From positions 124,001 through 188,000 of IMG/VR virus record IMGVR_UViG_3300044712_000786: a stretch of 64,000 nt of DNA. One strand, 5' to 3'. This stretch comes from a virus. The translations under genes were made by a program, and so were the position numbers. Shown in pieces: positions 34,629 through 43,194 of the stretch (positions are counted from its first letter, which is position 1; every line of letters starts with the position of its first letter). The notes under the pieces are model-generated. The model was not told the DNA's origin, did not search any database, and saw only the letters and a list, made by a program, of their open reading frames with translations.

Positions 34629-35717
34629 TTATTTTATTTCTAGTTTTCTAAATTTTCTATCACCGTAAAGAGCCGTTAAAATCTTCTGAAAATCCTGATA
34701 TAGTTCCCAAACATCTTGGCTTCTATGCTTATAACCTAAGAAACACGCCTTAAGCAATCCTCTTATAGCCCTCGGAACCGAATTAGGAACCTGTTTCGTG
34801 CTCGGGTCTCCCCCAAGCAGTGCTACCATACAAGTAGCAGCACTATACAAATCATAACCGAAATTTGCTACAAGTCCAGTCAAAATTTCAGGAGCGCAAT
34901 AGTCCTTATAATCAGGGCAGATGGCCCTTATTTTGTCCCCGACTTTGACGGAATGAGACCATCCAACTATAACACCATTATGAACTTCCGTATCGGTTAT
35001 ATCCCCCGACTTGATAATAATATGCGATGGATTTAATGCCCCGTGGACGACGCCAGCTTGATGAGCACAGAGCAAACCAGACAGAGTTCTATTAAACATC
35101 CAAGCAGCATCCCTAGGGTCAATCCCATTAGGGTAGTTGTCCAGAACTTTTTGTAAAGAGTAGTAGCCTTCATGCTTATCTAAAACGTTAACTTGTAATT
35201 TGACTTTATTTGAATCTTCTAATACAAATGAATCTCTTAGAACGGGAATATGTCTTAATACCTTTAAATCTTTAGAGGGCGACTCATTCCTTATCCAGTT
35301 TAGGATACTTGCCTCGTTGCGAAGCAAATCATTACTAGATGGGCTACGAGAAATTTTAACCAAAACCCCCTGCTTAGTATCAAAAATATCTGAAATATCC
35401 CCCGACTCGAAAAGAGTGGTAATGTTGTAAGTGCTTGTTTTGGAAGATATTACGACTTCTTCAGAAAGGACATTCTTATTTCCATAAGTACCATCCTTTA
35501 CTTTTTGTTCGGCTTGTTCTAAAAACTTACCCAAAAGAGTAAAAGCTTCATGCGCGAGATTTTTATCTGAGCATAAATCAGGATGGACTTTTTTAGCCCA
35601 ATCTCTATAAGCTACATCTAGCGACTCATTCTGTGGGACTTCCAATTCCCCAAATACATCCTCAGGGCAGGTTGCCTTTTGAAGGTCTTTGAATAATTTT
35701 TTGACTTTAGCAGACAC
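34629..35717 (-). CDS. J-domain/protein kinase-like fusion
   Basis: 362 aa, GTG start. The J-domain-like N-terminus (about residues 20-75) has the HPD motif as KKVHPDLCSD. The kinase-like domain (about 95-350) has LVKI with the ATP-binding Lys, an HGALNPSHIII catalytic-loop equivalent (usual HRDxxxxN changed to HGALNPS) and GWSHS where DFG is expected. The catalytic Asp is therefore missing, suggesting a pseudokinase or divergent kinase. J-domains recruit Hsp70. Similar J-kinase proteins next to VWA genes occur in other phages. Confidence 0.75.
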   Translation of the reverse strand: MSAKVKKLFKDLQKATCPEDVFGELEVPQNESLDVAYRDWAKKVHPDLCSDKNLAHEAFTLLGKFLEQAEQKVKDGTYGNKNVLSEEVVISSKTSTYNITTLFESGDISDIFDTKQGVLVKISRSPSSNDLLRNEASILNWIRNESPSKDLKVLRHIPVLRDSFVLEDSNKVKLQVNVLDKHEGYYSLQKVLDNYPNGIDPRDAAWMFNRTLSGLLCAHQAGVVHGALNPSHIIIKSGDITDTEVHNGVIVGWSHSVKVGDKIRAICPDYKDYCAPEILTGLVANFGYDLYSAATCMVALLGGDPSTKQVPNSVPRAIRGLLKACFLGYKHRSQDVWELYQDFQKILTALYGDRKFRKLEIK

Positions 35718-35723
35718 TACCCA

Positions 35724-35751
35724 AGTCTAGCAATTATTTTTTGGAAGTCAA
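35724..35751 (-). promoter_or_regulatory. Promoter of the J-kinase/VWA operon
   Basis: TTGACT, 16-nt spacer, TAGACT, then 6 nt and GTG 35717. Confidence 0.65.
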
Positions 35752-35949
35752 CCGCTTAAAATCCTTTTCGTAAATGAAACCGTAATCAATACAAAAAAGC
35801 CCTTTATTTGTGACCGTAGCGACTGCAAAACAGGGAAATTCCTCTGGTTCTAATAGAGAATCCTTATGTGGGACATCGGCTATGCGATTTTCCATTATGG
35901 TTTTGAATTCGAGCCACTTTTTTTTATTTTTTAAAAATTTAAGGTTCAA
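35734..35949 (-). CDS. Small hypothetical protein (71 aa)
   Basis: Lys-rich N-terminus, then FPCFAVATVTNKGLFCIDYGF. Overlaps the FN3 gene by 11 nt; its end overlaps the J-kinase promoter. Confidence 0.5.
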   Translation of the reverse strand: MNLKFLKNKKKWLEFKTIMENRIADVPHKDSLLEPEEFPCFAVATVTNKGLFCIDYGFIYEKDFKRLTSKK

Positions 35950-36292
35950 CTTTCAGCCCCCGCGTAGTCCTTATTTTTGCCTTAGGAATAGACCAGTAAA
36001 CTTCATTAGAAGGTGGCGCTTCGTCGCCAAATGAACTATAAGCTACTACTACAAAATAATAAGTGGGTCCATAAACCAATCCACCAACAGCCGTATTTGT
36101 CACATTTCCTACATCCAATCTATTAGTATTTTGGCCGCTTTGATAGCCCCAGCAAAGATAATAGCCTGATACATTAGCGCTCGGACTAGGCTTCCACCCA
36201 AGCCTTACGTTAGGATTAGTCGTATCTATTACTGGCTCAGCTAGAACAGCTAACGACAGCCACAATAAAACAAATAATATTCTACACTTCAT
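35939..36292 (-). CDS. Secreted FN3-domain protein (117 aa)
   Basis: Signal peptide (LFVLLWLSLAVLAEP) followed by one fibronectin type III domain: VRLGWKPSPSANVSGYYL, LVYGPTYYFVVVAYS and EAPPSNEV. FN3 domains bind proteins or sugars. Likely exported to the host envelope or surface. Confidence 0.75.
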   Translation of the reverse strand: MKCRILFVLLWLSLAVLAEPVIDTTNPNVRLGWKPSPSANVSGYYLCWGYQSGQNTNRLDVGNVTNTAVGGLVYGPTYYFVVVAYSSFGDEAPPSNEVYWSIPKAKIRTTRGLKVEP

Positions 36293-36584
36293 TTTCCAGA
36301 AACTCTACGTAAACATTTCCATGGCATAAATCGGGGGCGCAAAAGCAGCCCAATCTCTTACCCTTAAGCTCTATTACACGTTTTCTGAAAGCTGAATCTT
36401 TCTCTATTCTCTCTAAGAAGTCTTTCTTAAAGGCGGCTATAGCAGACGCTCTATCATGGACCGTCCGACATATCCGACAATATCCTATGGGATGGGGATT
36501 ACCGTAATATCCATCTTGCCCCTTTCCCGCTCGCCCAATATAAACATCATATGGGGCGAACCTAAGATTAACGACAGTAGTCAT
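36282..36584 (-). CDS. DUF4326-family protein
   Basis: 100 aa. VYIGRAGKGQDGYYGNPHP at the start and GKRLGCFCAPDLCHGNVYVEFL at the end are the two blocks of DUF4326, a small phage/bacterial family of unknown function. Confidence 0.8.
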   Translation of the reverse strand: MTTVVNLRFAPYDVYIGRAGKGQDGYYGNPHPIGYCRICRTVHDRASAIAAFKKDFLERIEKDSAFRKRVIELKGKRLGCFCAPDLCHGNVYVEFLENEV

Positions 36585-36835
36585 TAGAAGGACATAGGTT
36601 TGACTATTTTCCCCTCAAAATAGGGGTCTGGAATTCTACACCAATAAGTTCCTTTACAGTCTTTCTTGGTTATCTGAAAACAGAACTCTTCGTTGTTAGC
36701 CCAAAGCTTTCCTTTGGCTCTAGTAACTTCTAAAACACATGGAGTGTGTTCTCCCTTATCCGTATACCAATAAAACCCTATAGAATCAGGAATTGTGTTT
36801 ATCATTTCTAACCGATAATGTGTTTCCATTCCCAT
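36584..36835 (-). CDS. Hypothetical protein (83 aa)
   Basis: Beta-rich, Trp/Tyr and Lys/Glu rich; shares one base with the DUF4326 start. Function unknown. Confidence 0.55.
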   Translation of the reverse strand: MGMETHYRLEMINTIPDSIGFYWYTDKGEHTPCVLEVTRAKGKLWANNEEFCFQITKKDCKGTYWCRIPDPYFEGKIVKPMSF

Positions 36836-36870
36836 ATTTTATAAAAACTTTTTACAAATACAAGATGAAA

Positions 36871-37161
36871 TTAAGACTTCCAATCTTCCCCCTCGTTAAG
36901 GTCGGGTAATTTTTTATCTAAAAAGTTCAGCATTTTATCCGCTGGACTAGTCTGTTTAGGTCGAAAATACCACCCCACGATATTTTTAGTAAAAATAAAA
37001 ACATCAGGAGTTGGCTTTACATAGAAAGATGGGTCATCTTTTCCGTTCTTGATGGCTTGCCTTAGAATCTCTTCATGCTTCTCTTTGTCATCAGCAAAAA
37101 TTGTAAGTGGAATAAAATTTCCATTTAACAATATAATCATGTCTATAATTTCTTTTTTCAT
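36871..37161 (-). CDS. Hypothetical protein (96 aa)
   Basis: Lys/Asp-rich alpha/beta protein; 1-nt gap to the upstream gene. Function unknown. Confidence 0.55.
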   Translation of the reverse strand: MKKEIIDMIILLNGNFIPLTIFADDKEKHEEILRQAIKNGKDDPSFYVKPTPDVFIFTKNIVGWYFRPKQTSPADKMLNFLDKKLPDLNEGEDWKS

Positions 37162-37162
37162 G

Positions 37163-37408
37163 TTATCCTATATGATGTAGTCCTAAAGCCCCAAAATCGG
37201 ACTTTATACTAGCAAATTCCTTCTCGTGCCGATACATCCAATCCTCTATCTCCTTAAGCCTCAATTCGATAGAGAGGGCATCTTTACGTGCTCTATAATC
37301 TTTATAGGCTCCTTCTTCTTTTCTAGACTCACATTGAGAACACTTCCCATTGACATGCATAGTAATCTTACTACAATCGTGACAATGCCAATATTTTACG
37401 TAAGCCAT
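37163..37408 (-). CDS. Zinc-ribbon/helix protein (81 aa)
   Basis: N-terminal CHDCSKITMHVNGKCSQC holds two CxxC pairs, followed by a long charged helix. Common small phage protein type. Confidence 0.6.
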   Translation of the reverse strand: MAYVKYWHCHDCSKITMHVNGKCSQCESRKEEGAYKDYRARKDALSIELRLKEIEDWMYRHEKEFASIKSDFGALGLHHIG

Positions 37409-37612
37409 TTATTCCTTTACTAATTTGAGTTCTCGGGTGACCTTAAGCCCAGAATCGATTATTTGATAAATATGAATAGAGTCCAAGGGCGTTTCGGGAT
37501 GAATATTTTCTTCAAGATACTCTAATACATTATCCTCTGATACAAGCACGTAAGACGTAGTATCATCCCAATCGTTACAAACTACATATTCCTTTGACTG
37601 CTTACTTGACAT
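37409..37612 (-). CDS. Hypothetical acidic protein (67 aa)
   Basis: Start at ATG 37612, overlapping the upstream end by 11 nt; the longer frame would overlap it by 53 nt. Function unknown. Confidence 0.5.
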   Translation of the reverse strand: MSSKQSKEYVVCNDWDDTTSYVLVSEDNVLEYLEENIHPETPLDSIHIYQIIDSGLKVTRELKLVKE

Positions 37613-37880
37613 GTTTTTTGATTGCTTTTTTGATTTCATTTTGACAAAGTTCAAAGTAAGTAGTATAGTCTTCTTCGCTTTCCGCTTCCTCGGGCTGTTC
37701 GAAGTTTAGATGTTGGACAGTTCCACCAAAATACTCAACTATGCCGCTCATGTATTCGGTCCTAAAGTCCCCATCGTTTTCATGGATATAATCTACTAGC
37801 TTTTCCCCATCTTCCGAAACAAAGAAGGTCCCCCAGCACGCATGAAACATCCACAATATTTTTAGTTTATTTTTTGACAT
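37602..37880 (-). CDS. Hypothetical acidic protein (92 aa)
   Basis: Glu/Asp-rich with aromatic segments; overlaps the NUMOD-like gene by 14 nt. Confidence 0.55.
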   Translation of the reverse strand: MSKNKLKILWMFHACWGTFFVSEDGEKLVDYIHENDGDFRTEYMSGIVEYFGGTVQHLNFEQPEEAESEEDYTTYFELCQNEIKKAIKKHVK

Positions 37881-38592
37881 AAAGCTTCTTTAACCTATGA
37901 GGGGTAACTTTTGATACTCTCCACCCCTTGTGAGCTAATAACAGTCCTAGAGCCGCCTTTCTAAATCCGCTATAATCTACGTTTTTATCAATTGCTCTAG
38001 CTATTTCAGCTATATTATCAGAGCTAACATTCTTACGCCCCTTTTTGAAAGTAACCACATATTTGCGTCTTTCTGGTTTCACATTTTTTGGGCGATTTCC
38101 GCTTAAGAACAAGCCTGCATAATAAGGTATCTTGCCATCTAGTAACATCTTAATCTTAGTAGGAGACTTGCCGTATTCTTTACAAAACTTGATAAAATTG
38201 TCAAATTTATATGTATGACCATTAATATCCTGAAGCCAGTAAGTGACTTTAGGTATCGGCAAGTGCCACCCCTTATGGTGGAACCTTTTACCATTAAGAA
38301 TGTCTGCAAAATGGAACCTAGCATTCCTTCCCAGTTTTACGCTCTTACAGAACTTAGTAATTGATTTGGCGCTAATTACTCGACCATCTTTAAAGTTCTG
38401 TAGAGTGACGGGTTTACTATTCAACTCACTCGTATATTTAACGTGGCATTCTTTACATTTATGTTTCTTAGCACGAGGAATATAGGCAGTCTTCGCTTCT
38501 TTTACCTCCCCGCATAAGTCGCACATGAAAATGTGAACCTTATTTGGGTTCTTACGAGTAGCTGTTAGTGGAATATAACTCTTAATATACAT
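37867..38592 (-). CDS. NUMOD-like DNA-binding repeat protein without nuclease
   Basis: 241 aa. N-terminal zinc knuckles CDLCGE and CKECH. Three similar repeats follow (about residues 60-110, 118-165 and 178-230), each with a helix-turn-helix-like core and some ending in HKGWHLP or HKGWRVS, as in NUMOD modules of homing endonucleases. No HNH or GIY-YIG domain is present. Possibly a domesticated DNA-binding remnant or regulator. Confidence 0.65.
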   Translation of the reverse strand: MYIKSYIPLTATRKNPNKVHIFMCDLCGEVKEAKTAYIPRAKKHKCKECHVKYTSELNSKPVTLQNFKDGRVISAKSITKFCKSVKLGRNARFHFADILNGKRFHHKGWHLPIPKVTYWLQDINGHTYKFDNFIKFCKEYGKSPTKIKMLLDGKIPYYAGLFLSGNRPKNVKPERRKYVVTFKKGRKNVSSDNIAEIARAIDKNVDYSGFRKAALGLLLAHKGWRVSKVTPHRLKKLYVKK

Positions 38593-39468
38593 CTACACTT
38601 TCCTATTCTTAAACTTAATTTCTAAGAGCCCGTCCTTAGTCTCTGTTTGAGCGTCAATAAACATAACTGGATATTTACCCTTTACTAGCTTATAGATTTG
38701 ATTGTAAATATACCTTATTTCCCATTCGGCGTGTTCACTAGTCCTATTTTCTATAGTATGTCTGAGCGAACGAATGTTCAAGGTTACACCCATTTCATTG
38801 CTTTGACCGTTGGGAAGCATCCGCCTCATGGCACTCGTCAGCTTCTTCTTAAGAGCGAATTCCTTTACTTGTTCAATGCCCAAACGCTCTTCCATTCTCT
38901 TATACCAGCTTTCGAGATATTTTCTCGCCTCTTCCACTAAATCATAAGCTGGCTCTAGGATAGGGTCAATAACGACATTTAAAACGTCGCTCCTGACATA
39001 GCGCCCAGAAGTTTGAGAGAAGGCTGTTCCTACCCTATGGCGAACCAATTCATGAGTAAAAATCCTGCTACAGTTTGTTACCATGAAGTTCAGGTTACAG
39101 TGCTCTAAAACACTCCCATGCCCACTATCTAAAATACCTATTATATTGTTATAAATATCCCTAGTCTTAGAGATATTCTTATTCTTTTTCGTGGTTAGGG
39201 AAGAATAGCAAGCTTTAGCATAGAAGCTACATAGAATCTCTCCCCCATTTAGTCCTCTATCTTGGGCTTCCTTTATATCTTGAAGAAATTCAAGCTGGTC
39301 AGTGTCAGTTAAATACTCTGTTAGGGCATCTAAATCTACGGCTGTATAGCCTATAAAATATGTTTTCGGTAATACAAAGTGTTTATTCATTCTCCAATTT
39401 ATTTCTTCAAAGCCGTTTCGATATTTTGTATAATCAGTTTTCCGCCACTTATCGCCTTTTCCATTCAT
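38593..39468 (-). CDS. thyX: Flavin-dependent thymidylate synthase ThyX
   Basis: 291 aa from ATG 39468 (overlaps upstream stop as ATGA). Makes dTMP from dUMP with methylene-tetrahydrofolate and FAD. The ThyX motif appears as RHRVGTAFSQTSGRY (about residues 148-162), one residue longer than the commonest form. Conserved R-R-x-LPNGQ-N-E region RRMLPNGQSNEM (about 216-227). Works with dCMP deaminase and dUTPase nearby. Confidence 0.9.
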   Translation of the reverse strand: MNGKGDKWRKTDYTKYRNGFEEINWRMNKHFVLPKTYFIGYTAVDLDALTEYLTDTDQLEFLQDIKEAQDRGLNGGEILCSFYAKACYSSLTTKKNKNISKTRDIYNNIIGILDSGHGSVLEHCNLNFMVTNCSRIFTHELVRHRVGTAFSQTSGRYVRSDVLNVVIDPILEPAYDLVEEARKYLESWYKRMEERLGIEQVKEFALKKKLTSAMRRMLPNGQSNEMGVTLNIRSLRHTIENRTSEHAEWEIRYIYNQIYKLVKGKYPVMFIDAQTETKDGLLEIKFKNRKV

Positions 39469-39659
39469 TTTAATACTAGTAAAATAACAAGATAGATAAT
39501 CCAAACAATAGCCATGGGGAAGAACCAGAAGAGCCTGAATATCATTCCAAAATCAAAGTCGCCAGAACGCTGATAGGGGCGAAACATCTGAAATAGGAAG
39601 AATAGCGTAACCCCAAGGACTAAAGCTAAATGCCAAGATAACATATTAGTAGGACGCAA
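39465..39659 (-). CDS. Small membrane protein (64 aa)
   Basis: Two hydrophobic segments (about residues 8-24 and 40-62). Coupled by overlaps to the secreted protein gene and thyX. Confidence 0.55.
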   Translation of the reverse strand: MRPTNMLSWHLALVLGVTLFFLFQMFRPYQRSGDFDFGMIFRLFWFFPMAIVWIIYLVILLVLK

Positions 39660-40734
39660 TCTTTAGGTTTCTTACTGGGAAACTGACCGTATTAGTAGAA
39701 GTCAAGGGTGGCGTATAAGATATTTCTGTCGCATAATCGCTTTCTAATACTTCTCCAACTACGGCAGTTACAGTAAAATAATATTGGACTCCACGAATCA
39801 AATTCTGGACCGTGAACGGATTTGACATAGTATCCAATGATTGTGAGTATGAACCAGTATGAGTGCCACAGTAAACACGATACGAGGTTAGGTTAGGGTC
39901 AACATTATAATTCCATGCTAGGGTAACTTCACCAGCATCGTTTGAAGGCTCATTCTGCTTGGCAATGACCTTAAAGAACATCATGGGGGCATTAATATCA
40001 AAATTCGCTGAATTAGTAACAGTATTAGTTAAAAAAGCCCAATTTAAGAAATTGGTAGTCGTAAAGATATCGTAAGTAGAATTAATCTCTGGGCTCCAAT
40101 TTAATAAGACCTTCGTTTTCTTGGGGGGTGGAGACGATGGAATATAACTGAATACACTAAAGGTATCAACGTCAAAGAAGTATGCTTGATTTGCGTGGGT
40201 ATAGACAGTCACAAAAGGGCGACCCTCGCTCAAAGAGGTATCCGTTACATTCGCAACAAGTGTCCCGTCAAGATACGTCTTTATATTGGAGTTGGTGGCT
40301 TCTACCCTTATGGTGTGCCATTCCGTTCCGACGCTGGCGAAATATTTAGTATCGAGAACTTCCCAAGTATCCCAGTTGGAATATTTCTCTAAAGTGATTC
40401 TACCATCGATAGAATCTCCATAGATGCACATGCTATAGTTTGCTCCATTGGTGGAATTCAGTCTTACGCCAATTCCAGCGCAATAGCCGAGAGTATTAAA
40501 CCTAACCCTTGCCTCAACCGTATAGTTGCTGTAAGAGCTATCGAGATACATGTAAGAGAAACCATCGGGAACAGTCCCTCTAAGCATACCATCTGTGATA
40601 GACCAACTCCCAGCGGTATTACTCCATCTAGACGTATTAGCGTCTGTAGAGAAATCATCGTAATATAAATTATTTGTAGCCGCTGACAGTTTAAACGCTA
40701 CAAGAAGAGCAGATAATGCAATAACTTTTTTCAT
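39646..40734 (-). CDS. Secreted protein with concanavalin-like and FN3 domains
   Basis: 362 aa. Signal peptide (KKVIALSALLVAFKLSAA). A concanavalin/LamG-like or DUF1080-like jelly roll follows (about 22-195: YDDFSTDANTSRW, RVRFNTLGYCAGIGVRL). A short NWSPEINSTYDIFTTTNF...FFKV block comes next, a style typical of Verrucomicrobia and Planctomycetes secreted proteins. An FN3 domain (about 265-345) ends it. Probably binds glycans at the host surface. Confidence 0.75.
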   Translation of the reverse strand: MKKVIALSALLVAFKLSAATNNLYYDDFSTDANTSRWSNTAGSWSITDGMLRGTVPDGFSYMYLDSSYSNYTVEARVRFNTLGYCAGIGVRLNSTNGANYSMCIYGDSIDGRITLEKYSNWDTWEVLDTKYFASVGTEWHTIRVEATNSNIKTYLDGTLVANVTDTSLSEGRPFVTVYTHANQAYFFDVDTFSVFSYIPSSPPPKKTKVLLNWSPEINSTYDIFTTTNFLNWAFLTNTVTNSANFDINAPMMFFKVIAKQNEPSNDAGEVTLAWNYNVDPNLTSYRVYCGTHTGSYSQSLDTMSNPFTVQNLIRGVQYYFTVTAVVGEVLESDYATEISYTPPLTSTNTVSFPVRNLKIASY

Positions 40735-40964
40735 AAATTTCCATCAAAAACACAATCGCAGGGAACATATTCATTAGTTCTTATATTAATACCAATATGG
40801 CCCCGTCCATGACACTTTTTACAATTATCCTTAGGCTCTCTCTTAAGCTTTACTAGCTTTCCCTTTTCTTTCCCTAGGGAGACGTTAAGCTCTTTTAGTT
40901 TTTTGAGCTTATCCGCAGCCTCGTCATCTTCTATGACAATGATTCGTCCTGTTCCAGTGTCCAT
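40731..40964 (-). CDS. Zinc-finger protein with CxxCxGxG motif (77 aa)
   Basis: N-terminal charged helix, then CKKCHGRGHIG and PCDCVF, a DnaJ-type half zinc finger common in small phage proteins. Coupled as ATGA to the secreted protein gene. Confidence 0.65.
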   Translation of the reverse strand: MDTGTGRIIVIEDDEAADKLKKLKELNVSLGKEKGKLVKLKREPKDNCKKCHGRGHIGINIRTNEYVPCDCVFDGNL

Positions 40965-40984
40965 ATCAAATATTATGGGTAATT

Positions 40985-41557
40985 TTACGGATTGGCAAGA
41001 CTTTGTTTTGGGATTAAAACAGCCTTTGTATAATCTGGCTCATACATAACTAAATTATAATTTATCTCATTAAAATGATTTATAGCTGCTTTTAACTCTT
41101 CTATTCCCTTAAAACTCTCATAATCAAAATCTTCATAAGAGTTTTCGGATATGCGCTGTAACTCATTATCTATATCGAAGTTACAGAAGTGTATCTTGTT
41201 ACAAGCCCAGACGTATTCTGGGATATCGCACTCTTCATATTCGCAAAGCTCTAGAAAAGAATCCAAGTTCTCAGAAAAGTTGTTATTCCATCCTAGACCA
41301 TCGCAGTAAACCCATCCGTCCCAAGAAGTTACCTTTTCAGCCTTTTCAAATCGAGCCTTTTCTCTATCCTCCCGCTCCTTTTCTATACAAGGGCGACATT
41401 GGAAGTATCCTTTTTCACAAATAGTTCCACATTTGCACTTCCTAGGAGAACAACACTCTTCCGCCTGTTCTTTAGTTCGAGCTACGATACGGCATTTCTC
41501 GCAGTAATAAATACCAGCGGACTTACCGTCTTGGTGATATAATTCAATTGCGTTCAT
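40985..41557 (-). CDS. Cysteine-rich protein (190 aa)
   Basis: N-terminal 60 residues carry CEKC, CC, CKCG and CRPC pairs, likely two zinc sites. The rest is acidic and helical. Function unknown; overlaps the next gene by 14 nt. Confidence 0.6.
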   Translation of the reverse strand: MNAIELYHQDGKSAGIYYCEKCRIVARTKEQAEECCSPRKCKCGTICEKGYFQCRPCIEKEREDREKARFEKAEKVTSWDGWVYCDGLGWNNNFSENLDSFLELCEYEECDIPEYVWACNKIHFCNFDIDNELQRISENSYEDFDYESFKGIEELKAAINHFNEINYNLVMYEPDYTKAVLIPKQSLANP

Positions 41558-41864
41558 TATTTTTTGAAATACAGTATTCTCCGTTTGTTAATCGATAAAT
41601 CTGAGCATTAAAACAATCCAACATCTTATCTCTTCTTTCTAGAAACCGCTTATACTCTTCATCATTAGGGTCAGTCGTATAAAAATAATATTGACTAAAA
41701 AAGCCATTTGGATATTTATTAGGAAAAGTCACAGAAAAGCATACGATATCATACTTCTTACATAAATCATTTAGTTCTTTTTGTTTTTCTATTACTTCTG
41801 CGCTAACATCATCAAAATCATCGGTATTGCCCGAACCCATTCCATAAATGTAATTTATTTGCAT
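41544..41864 (-). CDS. Hypothetical protein (106 aa)
   Basis: Acidic and aromatic, alpha/beta; overlaps guaC by 10 nt. Confidence 0.55.
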   Translation of the reverse strand: MQINYIYGMGSGNTDDFDDVSAEVIEKQKELNDLCKKYDIVCFSVTFPNKYPNGFFSQYYFYTTDPNDEEYKRFLERRDKMLDCFNAQIYRLTNGEYCISKNNERN

Positions 41865-42853
41865 ACAATCCAGTCACTATTTTTAAAACATTTTAAATCT
41901 TTGCCTCCTGCGTAGCTAATTCCAGAGGCTATTCCGTCTCTAATCTCTTGCATTCTTTGATTAATAGTAGAAGAAGAGTCTAATTCAATAGCAAATCCCT
42001 CTACATTAGATTTAGATTGTGTAGCTTCATACGAAGTAGAGCCCCTATAAAGCTTCTTATTTCCGACTTTCTTAGCTGGGGAATCAGAGCACGAAGCGAA
42101 AAGCCCCCCGCACATAACCATATCTGCTCCAGCTACTAGAGCTTTATTAATATCCCCTATATCTTCAATACCCCCATCGGCTATTATAGGAATTTGAGGA
42201 TGCATAAAATAAGCATTCTGCGATACTATGTTTTGCACACATGAAAACATCGGCATGGAAAACCCAGTCTTCATCTTAGTGCTGCAAATACGTCCAGAGC
42301 CTATTCCCACCTTAACGGCATCAGCGCCAGCTTTTACTAAAAATCTGTATCCTTCGTAAGTGGCTACATTGCCAGCTATTACCTTAGTTTCTGGGAAGTT
42401 TTTCTTAATATATTCTATCCTTTTGGCTACCTTAATATGATGGCCATGGGCAACATCAATGGTAATAAAATCAACTCGGTATGATTCAGACTTTATGAGA
42501 CTCAAGATTTTTTGGGTGTCTTCGTTTACTCCAGTGCTAATACTAATCAAGGGCAAGTCTAACAAGTTAGCCATACATACTAACTTATAAGTAACATCTT
42601 GTTGTAGTTGTCCACTCGCTATAATCTCTCTTAACTCGGGAGGATTAAAACGATGCATGATATAAAAATATCCGCTTTCCGACAGTTCTTTAGCAACATC
42701 CTCATTTATAACATCTTGCATGTTAGAAGGAACAACGGGAAGGTTAAATAAAAAGTCACAGAAACTTGCTCTAGTATCCGCTAGAGACCTAGAAGGAAGC
42801 TCGGAATACTTCGGTATCAATAAAACGTCTTTATAATTTAGATTATACTCCAT
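41855..42853 (-). CDS. guaC: GMP reductase
   Basis: 332 aa, a TIM barrel of the IMPDH/GMPR superfamily without CBS domains. Landmarks: NYKDVLLIPKYS (about 6-17), a FYIMHRF segment (about 57-63), KVGIGSGRICSTK with the catalytic Cys (about 177-189), IIADGGIED and MVMCGGLFA, and the C-terminal GISYAGGKDLKCFKNSDW that matches GuaC rather than IMP dehydrogenase. Turns GMP into IMP with NADPH, supplying PurA at 32240. In an operon with dCMP deaminase. Confidence 0.85.
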   Translation of the reverse strand: MEYNLNYKDVLLIPKYSELPSRSLADTRASFCDFLFNLPVVPSNMQDVINEDVAKELSESGYFYIMHRFNPPELREIIASGQLQQDVTYKLVCMANLLDLPLISISTGVNEDTQKILSLIKSESYRVDFITIDVAHGHHIKVAKRIEYIKKNFPETKVIAGNVATYEGYRFLVKAGADAVKVGIGSGRICSTKMKTGFSMPMFSCVQNIVSQNAYFMHPQIPIIADGGIEDIGDINKALVAGADMVMCGGLFASCSDSPAKKVGNKKLYRGSTSYEATQSKSNVEGFAIELDSSSTINQRMQEIRDGIASGISYAGGKDLKCFKNSDWIVCK

Positions 42854-43194
42854 TATTTGTCTCCTAACATAATCGTCTTGTCGGGAAAAACTATACTTAC
42901 ACGATTTTGACGAAGCTCATCTTTTAAAATTTCCGCTAGCTCAACCGCCCGTTCGTAGATAACTTGTTCTGTAACAGGAAATCTAGGATAATTTATTAAA
43001 CCAACTATTACTCCATCCTCGTATCCATCCTTATAATAGAACTTAGTAGGAGTTACAGTAACACATAAACCAATTTTATTAACAAATTTCCAACAAAGTT
43101 GTTCCGCGAAAGTTAGCGCATATGTGGTTCCATCATATCCTTCTTTTAAACCACAGTAAATAGTAGCAGTATAAGTTTTACAAGTGTGCATCAT
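42853..43194 (-). CDS. Hypothetical protein (113 aa)
   Basis: Alpha/beta protein between dCMP deaminase and GMP reductase, coupled to both by 1-4 nt overlaps. Could be a nucleotide-metabolism accessory; no motif seen. Confidence 0.6.
   Translation of the reverse strand: MMHTCKTYTATIYCGLKEGYDGTTYALTFAEQLCWKFVNKIGLCVTVTPTKFYYKDGYEDGVIVGLINYPRFPVTEQVIYERAVELAEILKDELRQNRVSIVFPDKTIMLGDK

Noticed and set aside
41855-42853. IMP dehydrogenase
   Set aside because: No CBS domains, and the C-terminal SYAGGKDLK block and GGLFA segment match GMP reductase better.
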